Both the position numbers and the translations under genes were made by a program. The notes beneath the pieces are model-generated. The model saw only the letters and a list, made by a program, of their open reading frames with translations, was not told where the DNA came from and did no database searches. Positions 1 to 8,242 of a stretch of DNA of 64,000 nucleotides are shown piece after piece; the stretch's first letter is position 1; each line of letters begins with the position of its first letter. Location: positions 744,001-808,000 of the forward strand of contig NZ_CP012549.1 of the NCBI RefSeq assembly GCF_025319965.1, written 5' to 3'. Source of the stretch: Campylobacter sp. RM16187 (lineage in GTDB: Bacteria > Campylobacterota > Campylobacteria > Campylobacterales > Campylobacteraceae).

Positions 1-6
1 CTTCAT

Positions 7-795
7 TCATGCCACATCCTTTATTTGGTTAAAAAATTTTTCATAATCTGCATAAACACTGCCTGCGCATATCATCTTGGCTTCTTTATCAAGATAATTA
101 ACCTTGCATTTTATGCCTATAAAACTTTCTTCAAAAAGTGGAGAAAATGTCAAATTTGAAGCCATCAGATGTTCAAAGCTAGGATCTAAAATCATCCTAA
201 ATCTATCGTCCTTAAACATATTAAAGGCTACACCCTCATTCTCCTGAAAGTAAATTTTCGTTCTCTTTAACTCCTTTATCTTATTTTTAAGCTCATTTAA
301 ACCAACTTGCATAGAGATCTGCTCAAGTTTGTTTAGGCTTACTCCAATTAGATTGTTTAGAAATTTTTCAACCCTTGGATCAAATTTTAAGACAATCTCG
401 TCATAGTTAAAATTTAAAATTAAAAATTTGTCGTTTACTCTCAAAATTTCTTCTAAATTTTGCTCTCTATCGCCATAAATCATGCAATAAATTTCCATGC
501 TATCAACAAGCATCTTTAAAAATCTCTCATTATGTATCAAAATTTCATCTTTGAAATTTAAGTGACTCTGCCAGTAAGCATTCATTGTCGATGTCGTAGG
601 AATTCTGCCTCCACTGATGTGAAATTGTGTTATTGCACCTTCGTCAGATAGTTTTTTAAAATATACTCTGATCGTAGAGGCAGGAATTGACACCGACATA
701 CGAGAACCAAGCTCGCTAGAACCTATCGGAGAGTTATCGCTCAAATAGGCTTGAATGATTGATTCAAGTATTAAATCTCTTTTGCTTATTTTCAT
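7..795 (-). CDS. hrcA: Heat-inducible transcription repressor HrcA
   Basis: HrcA represses chaperone operons by binding CIRCE operators. The N-terminal 65 residues form a winged helix-turn-helix (GSSELGSRM, then STIRVYFKKL), followed by the HrcA ligand domain. At 262 residues it is shorter than the roughly 340 of Firmicutes HrcA but matches epsilonproteobacterial forms. A CIRCE-like operator and a sigma70 promoter lie directly upstream, so it should be autoregulated. Its TGA overlaps an ATG at the left edge, consistent with the usual next gene grpE, but only two codons are visible, so that is inference. Confidence 0.93.
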   Translation of the reverse strand: MKISKRDLILESIIQAYLSDNSPIGSSELGSRMSVSIPASTIRVYFKKLSDEGAITQFHISGGRIPTTSTMNAYWQSHLNFKDEILIHNERFLKMLVDSMEIYCMIYGDREQNLEEILRVNDKFLILNFNYDEIVLKFDPRVEKFLNNLIGVSLNKLEQISMQVGLNELKNKIKELKRTKIYFQENEGVAFNMFKDDRFRMILDPSFEHLMASNLTFSPLFEESFIGIKCKVNYLDKEAKMICAGSVYADYEKFFNQIKDVA

Positions 796-798
796 ATA

Positions 799-825
799 TT
801 AGCACTCTTTTATTTTAATTGCTAA
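799..825 (-). promoter_or_regulatory. CIRCE operator (HrcA-binding), one half-site degenerate
   Basis: On the minus strand the site reads TTAGCAATT, nine bases, then GAGTGCTAA. The consensus is TTAGCACTC-N9-GAGTGCTAA, so one half is perfect and the other matches 6 of 9. The spacing is exactly nine. It lies 4 bases upstream of the hrcA start and just downstream of its -10 box, where a bound repressor would block transcription. Confidence 0.85.
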
Positions 826-829
826 GTGC

Positions 830-859
830 ATTATACAACATTGAGTGTATAAATGTCAA
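830..859 (-). promoter_or_regulatory. Sigma70 promoter of hrcA
   Basis: Read on the minus strand, a perfect TTGACA -35 box (854-859) is followed after 18 bases by a perfect TATAAT -10 box (830-835). The CIRCE dyad begins 5 bases further on, so start site and operator overlap. Confidence 0.85.
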
Positions 860-891
860 GTGATAAAATTAAAGAAAATTATTTAGATAAT

Positions 892-910
892 CTTAGTCTA
901 ATAGACTAAG
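892..910. repeat. 19-bp palindrome in the hrcA / XRE intergenic region
   Basis: Perfect dyad of 9+1+9 (CTTAGTCTA, A, TAGACTAAG). No run of T follows on either strand, so it is not an obvious terminator. It may be an operator for one of the two divergent genes. The rest of the 826-1079 spacer is very AT-rich and holds only this dyad, the one at 949-966 and AT-rich promoter-like sequence. Confidence 0.5.
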
Positions 911-948
911 CTATATTTTGTGGTTTTAATACAAATTTTATATAAATA

Positions 949-966
949 TATACGTAATTACGTATA
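949..966. promoter_or_regulatory. 18-bp perfect palindrome, candidate operator of the XRE gene at 1080
   Basis: TATACGTAATTACGTATA is a perfect 18-bp dyad about 115 bases upstream of the XRE gene. Small XRE regulators commonly bind such dyads next to their own gene. Binding by this protein is inference. Confidence 0.45.
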
Positions 967-1079
967 AAATAATTTATTAAAAGTATAAATACTACTATTA
1001 AAATTATATTTTATCTATATTAATACTATTTAAACAATATTTTATGTATATTTAATAATAAATATCGTATAATTATTAA

Positions 1080-1334
1080 ATGGTAGAGATAAGCGATATT
1101 TTTAATTTATTGCATAATGCTGTTGAATCAAAAAATATGGGCAAGAAGATTTCTCAAGCTCAGATGGCTAAAAATCTTGGAATATCCATGAGAACATATC
1201 AAGATTGGAGACTTGGAGTATCTAAACCTCAAGCTGCTATTGCAGTATGTCAACTTTTATGCGAGCTTGATGATGAAGATTTGCTATATACGATAAAAAA
1301 GATAAAAAAACTTATAGGAAGAACTGATGGATAG
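1080..1334 (+). CDS. Small XRE-family helix-turn-helix regulator
   Basis: An 84-residue DNA-binding protein. Residues 23-60 form the Cro/CI-type HTH (ISQAQMAKNLGISMRTYQDW, then RLGVSKPQ). There is no effector domain. It stands alone between hrcA and rpsO behind an AT-rich leader with TATAAT at 1068-1073 and two palindromes. It overlaps the next small ORF by 8 bases, suggesting a two-gene unit. The target is unknown; autoregulation through the palindrome at 949-966 is a guess. A toxin-antitoxin role was considered, but the partner has no recognisable toxin fold. Confidence 0.75.
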   Translation: MVEISDIFNLLHNAVESKNMGKKISQAQMAKNLGISMRTYQDWRLGVSKPQAAIAVCQLLCELDDEDLLYTIKKIKKLIGRTDG

Positions 1335-1521
1335 ATTAACACAAAAAGAGCGAGCAGCGCTTGAAGATGTTTTTACAGCTATTTATGCAGATAGAGAGTC
1401 TAAAATTAGTAGTTTTTATAGAGTTTTTTATAAAAAGATAATCCTAAATACTAAAAATTTTACTTCTAAGATAAATTATAAAGTTTTGAAATTTAAAAAT
1501 ATAAGTTTAAAAAGAAAGTAG
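1327..1521 (+). CDS. Hypothetical protein, 64 aa, in unit with XRE gene
   Basis: I do not recognise this protein. It starts at ATG inside the end of the XRE gene, so it would be translationally coupled. The first 25 residues are acidic and helical (MDRLTQKERAALEDVFTAIY). The rest is strongly basic and Lys/Asn-rich, which in such AT-rich DNA could be a degraded or non-conserved tail. It ends just before the rpsO terminator. Confidence 0.45.
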   Translation: MDRLTQKERAALEDVFTAIYADRESKISSFYRVFYKKIILNTKNFTSKINYKVLKFKNISLKRK

Positions 1522-1527
1522 TTTTAG

Positions 1528-1559
1528 AAAAAAATAAAGAGCCCTATTTAAAAGGGCTC
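1528..1559 (-). terminator. Rho-independent terminator of rpsO
   Basis: A 7-bp stem GAGCCCT / AGGGCTC (1539-1545 and 1553-1559) with a 7-base loop. On the minus strand it is followed by a T-rich tract (1528-1538). It lies directly after the rpsO stop. Confidence 0.85.
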
Positions 1560-1563
1560 GTGA

Positions 1564-1836
1564 TTACTTATCTCTTAGATTTAGCTCAGCTATTAGTTTT
1601 GAGTATGCTGTATAATCTTTTTCTTTAAGATATTTTAAAAGACGTTTTCTGCGACCTACTAATTTAAGTAAGCCAAGGCGTGAGGAGAAGTCTTTTTTGT
1701 AAATTTTTAAATGCTCTGTAAGCTCCGCAATTCTTGCGGTAAGAAGAGCTATTTGAACCTCAGGCGAACCTGTATCGTTCTCTTTTCTAGCGAATTTCGC
1801 AACAATTTCTGCTTTTTTAGCCGAATCCAAAGCCAT
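1564..1836 (-). CDS. rpsO: 30S ribosomal protein S15
   Basis: The complete 90-residue S15 binds 16S rRNA early in 30S assembly. Family signatures are [15 protein letters not shown] near residue 22 and the basic [10 protein letters not shown] segment near residue 61. A strong AGGAGG site lies 6 bases before the ATG. Monocistronic, with its own terminator. It is divergent from the Rrf2 gene, the same arrangement as in C. jejuni. Confidence 0.97.
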   Translation of the reverse strand: MALDSAKKAEIVAKFARKENDTGSPEVQIALLTARIAELTEHLKIYKKDFSSRLGLLKLVGRRKRLLKYLKEKDYTAYSKLIAELNLRDK

Positions 1837-1980
1837 GATGACCTCCTGATTGGTGAAATTAAAAACCCGATTATATCATAAAATTTAAAAATTTAATCAA
1901 AATTGCTCAAATTTTAATTTTAATCAAATTTGCAGATAAAATTTTATAAAATACCAAGAAAACTACATAAGGAGAACTTT

Positions 1981-2385
1981 TTGCTTTTTACAAAAGCCAG
2001 TGAATACGCTATGCTATCACTTATCTATATTTCACAAAAGAGCTCTCCCGTGGATGTAGATACGATGTCAAACGAGCTTGGAATTTCAAAGAGCTTTTTG
2101 GCAAAAATTTTACAAAGTCTTGCAAAAGAAGGTGTTTTGATTTCGTTTAAGGGGGCAAACGGAGGATTTTTATTAGCTGATGTGCCTGAAAATATCAGTA
2201 TAAAAAAAATTATTGAGAGCGCCGAAAAGAGAAAAACGGCAGTATTTGAATGCTCTATATCTCATGATGATTGCCCTACTAATAAGGGTGCTATATGTCA
2301 AATTTGGTCTACTTTTAATGCCTTGCAGATTCAGCTTGACGATTTTTTAGATACTATCAAACTATCAGATATTATTAAGAAGTAG
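1981..2385 (+). CDS. Rrf2-family transcriptional regulator with three IscR-like cysteines
   Basis: A Rrf2/IscR-type regulator. I start it at TTG 1981 because AAGGAG sits 6 bases upstream and family members begin MLFTKASEYA; the frame is open further upstream but without a ribosome site. This gives 134 residues. An N-terminal winged HTH (LGISKSFLAKILQSLAKEG) is followed by C91, C98 and C106, close to the cysteines that hold the [2Fe-2S] cluster in IscR (92, 98, 104). It is therefore probably an Fe-S or redox sensor. Two bases separate it from flhA, so the pair is cotranscribed. Confidence 0.88.
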   Translation: MLFTKASEYAMLSLIYISQKSSPVDVDTMSNELGISKSFLAKILQSLAKEGVLISFKGANGGFLLADVPENISIKKIIESAEKRKTAVFECSISHDDCPTNKGAICQIWSTFNALQIQLDDFLDTIKLSDIIKK

Positions 2386-2387
2386 TA

Positions 2388-4547
2388 TTGGCTAAACAAA
2401 AGCGTAATATTTTAACACTGGTGGCACCTTTTTTAGAGCCTATTATTAGATTAAGGGGCTTGGCTATAGTAGCGGTTATAGTTGCTATACTTGCTATTAT
2501 AATAGTACCTTTGCCACCGGCTATTCTTGACTTTTTTCTTGCGCTTTCGATATCTATTTCTGTGCTTATTATATTAATTTCGGTATATGTACCAAAACCT
2601 ACCGATTTAAGCACCTTTCCTACGCTCATACTGATAATAACCCTTTTTAGATTATCGTTAAATATAGCTACTACTCGTATGATTTTAAGCGAGGGACACA
2701 ATGGTCCGGATGCGGTAAGCGAGATAATATCAAGCTTTGGACAGTTTGTTGTAGGCGGAAACTATGTAATCGGAGTAATTGTATTTTGCATCTTGGTTAT
2801 TATAAATTTTATGGTTGTAACTAAGGGATCAACCCGTGTTTCAGAGGTTCAAGCCCGCTTTACTCTTGATGCGATGCCCGGTAAGCAGATGGCGATAGAT
2901 GCCGATCTAAACGCGGGATTAATTGATGAAAAAACCGCAAGAGAGCGCCGCGAAGCCATTATAGCGGAAGCAAATTTTTACGGTGCGATGGACGGTTCGT
3001 CTAAATTTATAAAAGGCGATGCGGTAGCCGGTATTATTATTACTATTATAAATATAGTTGGCGGATTTTTAATAGGCTCATTTCAGCATGGACTTGATAT
3101 GACTAGCGCAGCTCAGATGTATACGATTTTAACTATAGGAGATGGGCTCGTTAGTCAAATTCCAGGCCTTATTACTTCTACTGCAACCGCTATAATTATT
3201 ACAAGAGCGAGCAAGGATGAAGAGAATTTCGCAGAAGGTGTGCTAACTCAGCTTTTAAGCGAGTATAAAACTCTTTTGATAGTTGGATTTATACTTTTTG
3301 TCTTTGCCTTAGTGCCCGGGCTTCCAACTCTTTCGCTCGGATTTATGGGGCTTTTGTTTTTAGGAATTGGCTATATAATGAAAGAGACAAAAGAGGGCAA
3401 ATTGTTTACGACTCAAGCTAAAAAAACAGAAGAGCAAGTCCAAAATGAAGCAAAGGCTCAAGCTCAAAAAATTCCTAAAAAAAGCGATGAAGAGATAGCT
3501 AGAGAAGAAGAAGCCAAGATAAATGATATATTAAAACTTGAAATTTTGGAGCTTGATCTTGGGTATGGATTATTAAAACTAGCGGATAACGATCTGATAG
3601 AGAGAATTAGAGCGATGAGAAGAAATATCGCGACTCAGCTTGGATTTTTGATGCCAAAGATTAGAATTCGCGATAATTTGCAACTTCCTCCAAATGAGTA
3701 TCGTTTCAAGCTTAAGGGCGTAGTGATAGGTCAGGGTGAAATTTATGCGGATAAATTTCTTGCCATGGACAGCGGACTGGTAAGCGATAGTATACAAGGA
3801 ATAGCTACTAAAGAGCCTGCTTTTGGGCTTGATGCGTTATGGATAGACTCAAACGTAAAAGAAGATGCGATTTTAAGCGGATACACTATAGTTGATCCGG
3901 CAAGCGTAATTTCAACTCACATGAGTGAGCTTATAAAACAAAATGCAGCAGAGCTTCTTACTCGTCAAGAGGTTCAAAATCTGCTTGATAAACTTAAAAA
4001 AGATTATCCTATAATAGTTGAAGATACTTTAAGGATTGCGCCAATAGGGCTAGTCCAAAAAGTTTTAAGAACACTTTTAAAAGATAGCATTCCAATTAAG
4101 GATATGCTAAGTATCCTAGAGGCGCTTAGTGATATTGCCGAAGTGAGTAAAAATATGGATATGATAATAGAGCATGTTCGTGCAAGTCTTTCTCGCGTTA
4201 TTACATCTTTATATGTTGACGAAAATGGACAGCTTAGATTTTATATCCTTGAGACAGCCGCCCAGCAAAAGCTTCTTGACGCCGTGCAGTATAAAGATGG
4301 CGTATATCATCTGATGATAAATGTGGCTCAAACTTCTGCTATAGTGCAGGCTCTTCGTGATGCAAGAACCAAGCGTCCTATATCGGAATATGGGGCTATG
4401 GTGCTTTGCGTCGAGCCTAGTCTTAGAAAATTTATAGCTGATATATGCACAAATTTTGGTATCGATATCGTGGTATTAAGCTTTGCTGAGGTATCTGCAA
4501 ACACACCTTTTGAAACTGTCGGTACTATTGAAATTGAAAATTTATAA
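2388..4547 (+). CDS. flhA: Flagellar export gate protein FlhA
   Basis: FlhA is the large export-gate subunit of the flagellar type III apparatus. In Campylobacter it is also needed to activate the FlgSR-sigma54 flagellar cascade. The 719-residue protein has about eight N-terminal membrane segments (residues 20-330), the FHIPEP-family loop around residues 199-225 (GAMDGSSKFIKGDAVAG), a charged linker at 345-385, and the soluble cytoplasmic domain. It starts at TTG two bases after the Rrf2 stop with only a weak ribosome site, suggesting translational coupling. Same neighbour as in C. jejuni. Confidence 0.96.
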   Translation: MAKQKRNILTLVAPFLEPIIRLRGLAIVAVIVAILAIIIVPLPPAILDFFLALSISISVLIILISVYVPKPTDLSTFPTLILIITLFRLSLNIATTRMILSEGHNGPDAVSEIISSFGQFVVGGNYVIGVIVFCILVIINFMVVTKGSTRVSEVQARFTLDAMPGKQMAIDADLNAGLIDEKTARERREAIIAEANFYGAMDGSSKFIKGDAVAGIIITIINIVGGFLIGSFQHGLDMTSAAQMYTILTIGDGLVSQIPGLITSTATAIIITRASKDEENFAEGVLTQLLSEYKTLLIVGFILFVFALVPGLPTLSLGFMGLLFLGIGYIMKETKEGKLFTTQAKKTEEQVQNEAKAQAQKIPKKSDEEIAREEEAKINDILKLEILELDLGYGLLKLADNDLIERIRAMRRNIATQLGFLMPKIRIRDNLQLPPNEYRFKLKGVVIGQGEIYADKFLAMDSGLVSDSIQGIATKEPAFGLDALWIDSNVKEDAILSGYTIVDPASVISTHMSELIKQNAAELLTRQEVQNLLDKLKKDYPIIVEDTLRIAPIGLVQKVLRTLLKDSIPIKDMLSILEALSDIAEVSKNMDMIIEHVRASLSRVITSLYVDENGQLRFYILETAAQQKLLDAVQYKDGVYHLMINVAQTSAIVQALRDARTKRPISEYGAMVLCVEPSLRKFIADICTNFGIDIVVLSFAEVSANTPFETVGTIEIENL

Positions 4548-4556
4548 AGGAAAAAT

Positions 4557-5588
4557 ATGCAAATTTACCACTTGTCGCACACAGATTTAGACGGATATGG
4601 TGCGCAAATAATAGCAAATCATTATTTTAAAGATATAAAATTTTATAACTCTAATTACGGCAAAGAGATAGATGAAAAATTTAATGAAATTTTATCAAAT
4701 TTAGGCGATGAAAAATCCTTAATATTAATAACGGATCTAAATTTAACTCTTGCTCAATGTGAAGAGTTTGAAAAGTCTTTAGTGAGTAAAAATGCTAAAC
4801 TTATACTGCTTGATCATCACCAAAGCGGAGCCGAATGCGCTAGCAAATTTGACTGGTATTTTCTGGATAGCTCAAGATGTGCCACTAAGATAACTCATGA
4901 TTTTTTCTCCGCTATTTATGGAGTGGATGAGAGGCTTAAAAAATTTAGCGATGTAGTAAATGCCGTTGATATTTGGCTAAAAGATGATGAAAATTTTGAG
5001 ATGGGTAAGGTTTGTCTGGGTCTTATAGCAAGCGCAAAAGAGATTAATAAGGTGATGTTTGAAGAGCAAAGCACTCAATATATGTTTTATCTGATTAAAA
5101 GAGCGCGCGAGTTTTTTAACGGTAAAAACGACTATATCGGGCTTGATGAGGCTGTTTTTAAATTTAAAAAAGATTTTTTTAGAAATCAAAAAGATGATAC
5201 ATTAAGCAACCTTATCTCTGATTATGTTGTAGATTTGCTCACTAAAAATAGAGATAGATTTGAGATAAAATATAATGAATTTAAGGGAATTTTGACTTAT
5301 AATATCGGAAATACATCAGTCATCGGAAATGATTTTTTAGTGGCAAATGATGATATTGATTTTTTTATCGATGTTACCAGTAAAAAAACACTTAGCTTTC
5401 GAGCCAATGGCAGAGTTGACGTAAGCCAAATGGCTAAGAATTTAGTTGGCGGCGGCGGGCATGTAAATGCTAGCGGAGGTATGTTTGCCGGCTTTAAAGA
5501 CAGCTTTAATTATAATAATATAAAGGCTCAGATAGTAGATCTGATAACCAAAAAAACTTTAGAAAAAGAACAAAAGGAGACAAGATGA
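4557..5588 (+). CDS. DHH/DHHA1-family phosphoesterase
   Basis: A 343-residue phosphoesterase of the DHH superfamily, which cleaves small nucleotides or oligoribonucleotides with Mn2+. Visible motifs are the N-terminal metal-binding HTDLDGYGA (H8, D10, D12), the DHH triad at 85-87 (LDHHQSG), and the C-terminal DHHA1 motif GGGGHVNASGG near residue 299. It follows flhA by 9 bases with an AAAGGA site. Substrate cannot be told from sequence; nanoRNase or cyclic-dinucleotide activity are options. The small acidic protein gene that follows overlaps it by 4 bases. Confidence 0.88.
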   Translation: MQIYHLSHTDLDGYGAQIIANHYFKDIKFYNSNYGKEIDEKFNEILSNLGDEKSLILITDLNLTLAQCEEFEKSLVSKNAKLILLDHHQSGAECASKFDWYFLDSSRCATKITHDFFSAIYGVDERLKKFSDVVNAVDIWLKDDENFEMGKVCLGLIASAKEINKVMFEEQSTQYMFYLIKRAREFFNGKNDYIGLDEAVFKFKKDFFRNQKDDTLSNLISDYVVDLLTKNRDRFEIKYNEFKGILTYNIGNTSVIGNDFLVANDDIDFFIDVTSKKTLSFRANGRVDVSQMAKNLVGGGGHVNASGGMFAGFKDSFNYNNIKAQIVDLITKKTLEKEQKETR

Positions 5589-5812
5589 GAGAGGAAGATC
5601 TAAGCATAGACGAGCTAAGTTACGAGCTTTCAGTAATGCTTGAAGGCATGCTTTATTATGCCGGAGTTAAAAAGGATAAACTTCAAGATGCAGCGGAAAC
5701 TTATATAGAGAGCATAGAAGAGGCTCTTGATGGAAGCGACGCAGAGGGTGTTGATGAAGTAATAGAAGTAATAGAGTATATGAAGAAAAAACACTCTAAA
5801 TTTTTTAAATAA
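5585..5812 (+). CDS. Conserved small acidic protein, 75 aa
   Basis: Function not recognised. The ATG overlaps the DHH stop codon (ATGA), with AGGAGA upstream, so it is coupled to the phosphoesterase. The chain is acidic and predicted almost all helical, with no membrane segment, cysteines or known motif. The tail is basic (YMKKKHSKFFK). Its position suggests it works in the same operon as flhA and DHH, but nothing in the sequence shows how. Confidence 0.7.
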   Translation: MREEDLSIDELSYELSVMLEGMLYYAGVKKDKLQDAAETYIESIEEALDGSDAEGVDEVIEVIEYMKKKHSKFFK

Positions 5813-5840
5813 CGTCTGAAAATATGATAAAATCAGGACT

Positions 5841-6011
5841 ATGAAACAAATTTTACTTTTGATAATAATGATGTTTTTATTTGGTGGATGTCTTTTTGTC
5901 AATGAGCGTGGAATATCTACTAATTATTATAATGACTGCAAAGAGTATTATGATGCTACCGGCACTTACCGTAAAGATTGTCCGAAAAATATAATTGACT
6001 GGTCTAAATAA
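5841..6011 (+). CDS. Small lipoprotein, 56 aa
   Basis: A short gene just before cmoB (stop and next ATG adjoin). The translation begins MKQILLLIIMMFLFGGCLF, a lipoprotein signal peptide with lipobox LFGGC, giving acylated Cys17. The mature part of about 40 residues is polar and Tyr/Asp-rich with two further cysteines (NDCKEYYD and RKDCPKN) that could form a disulfide. C. jejuni also carries a small lipoprotein gene near its cmoB / Cj0977 pair, but orthology is not shown here. Confidence 0.72.
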   Translation: MKQILLLIIMMFLFGGCLFVNERGISTNYYNDCKEYYDATGTYRKDCPKNIIDWSK

Positions 6012-6908
6012 ATGGTAGATTTACAAAGCGTTAGAGTTGCCAAATTTAAGGAGCTTGAAGGCAAAATTTATGCACCGCTTTTAAAAGAAATTTCAGATAT
6101 TGCGCCTTGTGAAAGCATTGTAAAATTTACAGATACTGTTGAAATAGATACGAATTTAAACCGTGAAGAACAAGAAAAAACTCTGCAAACAGCCTTAAAT
6201 TTACGCTCTTGGCGCAAGGGACCTTTTAGAATAGATGAAACTTTTATCGATGCGGAGTGGAGAAGCTTTATTAAGTTTAATATCCTAAGGCCGCATATTG
6301 ATTTAGATGGCAAGGTTGTAGGCGATATAGGCTGTAATAACGGATATTATCTGTTTAAAATGTTGCCTTTTGGGGCTAAAAAGCTAGTGGGCTTTGATCC
6401 TGGCATTATGACGTTTTTGCAGTTTAAATTTATAAATCACTTTGTGCGCTCTAAGATATCCTATGAATTGCTTGGAGTTGAGCATTTGCCGTATTATGAG
6501 CATAAATTTGATACTTTGTTTTGTCTTGGCGTGATTTATCATAGAAGTGACCCTATTAAGATGCTAAAAGATCTTAAGATGTCTTTAAATTCTGGCGGAG
6601 AGTTGTTTTTAGATACGATGTATTTAGATATGTATGGAGATTTTGCGCTTACTCCAAAGCAGACATATTCTAAAATTTCAAATATATATTTCGTTCCTAC
6701 GATTAGTGCGCTCATAAACTGGTGCGAGCGTGCAAATTTTAAGGATATAAAAATTTTAGCTACTAAAGAGACAGACTTTAAAGAGCAGAGAAAGACCGAG
6801 TGGATATTGGGACAAAGTCTTGAAAATTTTCTTGATCTAAATAATCCAAAGCTAACTATAGAGGGCTACCCCGCTCCAAGACGTGTCTATTTGAAACTAA
6901 AAATTTAA
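6012..6908 (+). CDS. cmoB: tRNA U34 carboxymethyltransferase CmoB
   Basis: CmoB transfers the carboxymethyl group of carboxy-S-adenosylmethionine to 5-hydroxyuridine-34 of tRNAs, making cmo5U. The 298-residue protein has the family N-terminal extension (LRSWRKGPFRIDETFIDAEW), the SAM-site motif VVGDIGCNNGYY at about 102-113, and CLGVIYHRSDP near residue 175. Length is typical for epsilon forms, shorter than E. coli's 323. No CmoA gene lies in this window. Confidence 0.93.
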   Translation: MVDLQSVRVAKFKELEGKIYAPLLKEISDIAPCESIVKFTDTVEIDTNLNREEQEKTLQTALNLRSWRKGPFRIDETFIDAEWRSFIKFNILRPHIDLDGKVVGDIGCNNGYYLFKMLPFGAKKLVGFDPGIMTFLQFKFINHFVRSKISYELLGVEHLPYYEHKFDTLFCLGVIYHRSDPIKMLKDLKMSLNSGGELFLDTMYLDMYGDFALTPKQTYSKISNIYFVPTISALINWCERANFKDIKILATKETDFKEQRKTEWILGQSLENFLDLNNPKLTIEGYPAPRRVYLKLKI

Positions 6909-6916
6909 GGGATAAT

Positions 6917-7450
6917 ATGAGCGATAATATTTTTGATGATAGTATGCAAGAGAGTGTGATTTTGCCTGAGGATGAAAATCCATTTCGCAATGAGCTTAAA
7001 ACTTCTCCGCATATCAATTTAAGTTTAAGCGGCAGTGTAGTAGCCTTAGGTCCAAATCACGCTAAGACCAATTTTTTCGCGACTAACGAGATGGTGTGTG
7101 ATGCACAGGGGCTTATACATGGAGGATTTGTTTTTTCTGCGGCTAGTTATGCTGCGCTTGCCTCTATCAACGAGACTTATAGTGTGATGATAGGGGCTAA
7201 AATTCACTTCTATGCTCCGACTATGGTCAATGAGATGATAGAATTTGATGCGCATGCACATTTTGGAGAGAGTAAAAAACGAGAGGTTAGAGTTATTGGA
7301 AAAACTAAAGATATAAAGGTTTTTGAAGGAACTTTCCAAGTGGTTGTTTTGGAAGATCACATATTAAAAATTTATAAAGAAAATATACAAAAACAAGCTA
7401 CAGCAAGACGTGCCGAAGAAAGAGCTAAAGAGACTAGTTTAAAAAATTAA
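6917..7450 (+). CDS. Hotdog-fold protein, Cj0977-like
   Basis: A 177-residue single hotdog domain. The thioesterase-type segment QGLIHGGFVFSAASYAAL lies near residue 64, and a Lys/Arg/Glu-rich tail ends the protein. It follows cmoB by 8 bases, the same order as C. jejuni Cj0976-Cj0977. Cj0977 is known as a sigma28-regulated, putative acyl-CoA-binding hotdog protein needed for invasion. Family membership is clear; the equivalence rests on synteny and fold. I see no separate sigma28 promoter in the 8-base gap. Confidence 0.8.
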   Translation: MSDNIFDDSMQESVILPEDENPFRNELKTSPHINLSLSGSVVALGPNHAKTNFFATNEMVCDAQGLIHGGFVFSAASYAALASINETYSVMIGAKIHFYAPTMVNEMIEFDAHAHFGESKKREVRVIGKTKDIKVFEGTFQVVVLEDHILKIYKENIQKQATARRAEERAKETSLKN

Positions 7451-7496
7451 GATATAAATAGCTTAATAATTTAACTTTGTCGTATAATTTAACTCA

Positions 7497-8117
7497 CTAA
7501 TACCCCCCCCCATCAATCATATCAATCCAATAGCCCATATTTTTTTGTTCGTATTTTAGAGTAGTTTTCTCACCATGACCGGGGTATAAAATAAAATCTC
7601 CATCTATTTTCATGCATCTTTCAAGGCTTAACTTCATACTATGTTTTTCTGAAAAAGGAAAATCGTATCTTCCTATTGAATCCATAAATATAAAATCGCC
7701 ACTAAAGATCGCATCGTCTACTTTTATCATACAAGTTCCCGGAGTATGACCCGGAAAGTGTAAAAAAGTAACATCAAAATCTCCTATTTTGAAATGCACA
7801 TCTTCAAATTTTGCTCCACCTATACCTATAGCATCATCTACCGTTTTGTATCCATACCTAAAAACGTCATTTTCTAACATAAATTTATCTTCTTTATGAA
7901 TAAATACATCAATATTAAAAAATTTTTTTAAGCCAAAATTTGAAAAAATATGATCAAAATGTCCATGAGTGTTAAGAATCGCAACAGGATTAGCTGCATT
8001 TTTAATAACAAATTCGTATACTGATTCACCCGGATCTATAATCAGATCGAGTCCGTTTTTTGACACTATATAGCAGTTTGTCTGATATTTGCCACAAGTG
8101 TTACATATTATTTTCAT
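7497..8117 (-). CDS. Metallo-beta-lactamase-fold hydrolase (glyoxalase II-like)
   Basis: A 206-residue MBL-fold hydrolase. The metal-binding HxHxDH is at 51-56 (THGHFDH), followed by HFPGHTPG, SGDFIF (bridging Asp) and YPGHGEKT. C. jejuni has an equivalent gene (Cj0809c) next to nadE, as here, divergently arranged. The last codons contain a run of nine C on the plus strand (7503-7511), encoding the Gly-Gly-Gly before the final Tyr. A slip there would change only the extreme C-terminus. Substrate unknown; thioester hydrolysis is likely. Confidence 0.88.
   Translation of the reverse strand: MKIICNTCGKYQTNCYIVSKNGLDLIIDPGESVYEFVIKNAANPVAILNTHGHFDHIFSNFGLKKFFNIDVFIHKEDKFMLENDVFRYGYKTVDDAIGIGGAKFEDVHFKIGDFDVTFLHFPGHTPGTCMIKVDDAIFSGDFIFMDSIGRYDFPFSEKHSMKLSLERCMKIDGDFILYPGHGEKTTLKYEQKNMGYWIDMIDGGGY
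7503..7511. repeat. Poly-C/G tract (9 bases), candidate contingency locus
   Basis: Nine consecutive C on the plus strand (nine G in the coding strand) at the 3' end of the MBL hydrolase gene. Campylobacter phase variation typically uses G/C tracts of 8 or more bases. It is the longest G/C homopolymer I see in the window. Confidence 0.75.
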
Positions 8118-8242
8118 ATAGTTCTCTTTAAAAAAAATTATGACTCGTATTTTATAATTTTTAACCTTAAAAGAAATTTTTCCTTAAAATTTAGTATAAT
8201 GTTACATTGAAAAATTAAAGTTAAAGTGTTTAAAAAATAAAA

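Noticed and set aside
1080-1521. XRE gene plus 64-aa ORF as a toxin-antitoxin pair
   Set aside because: The second ORF has no toxin-like fold or motif and overlaps only slightly; a bare regulator unit is more cautious.
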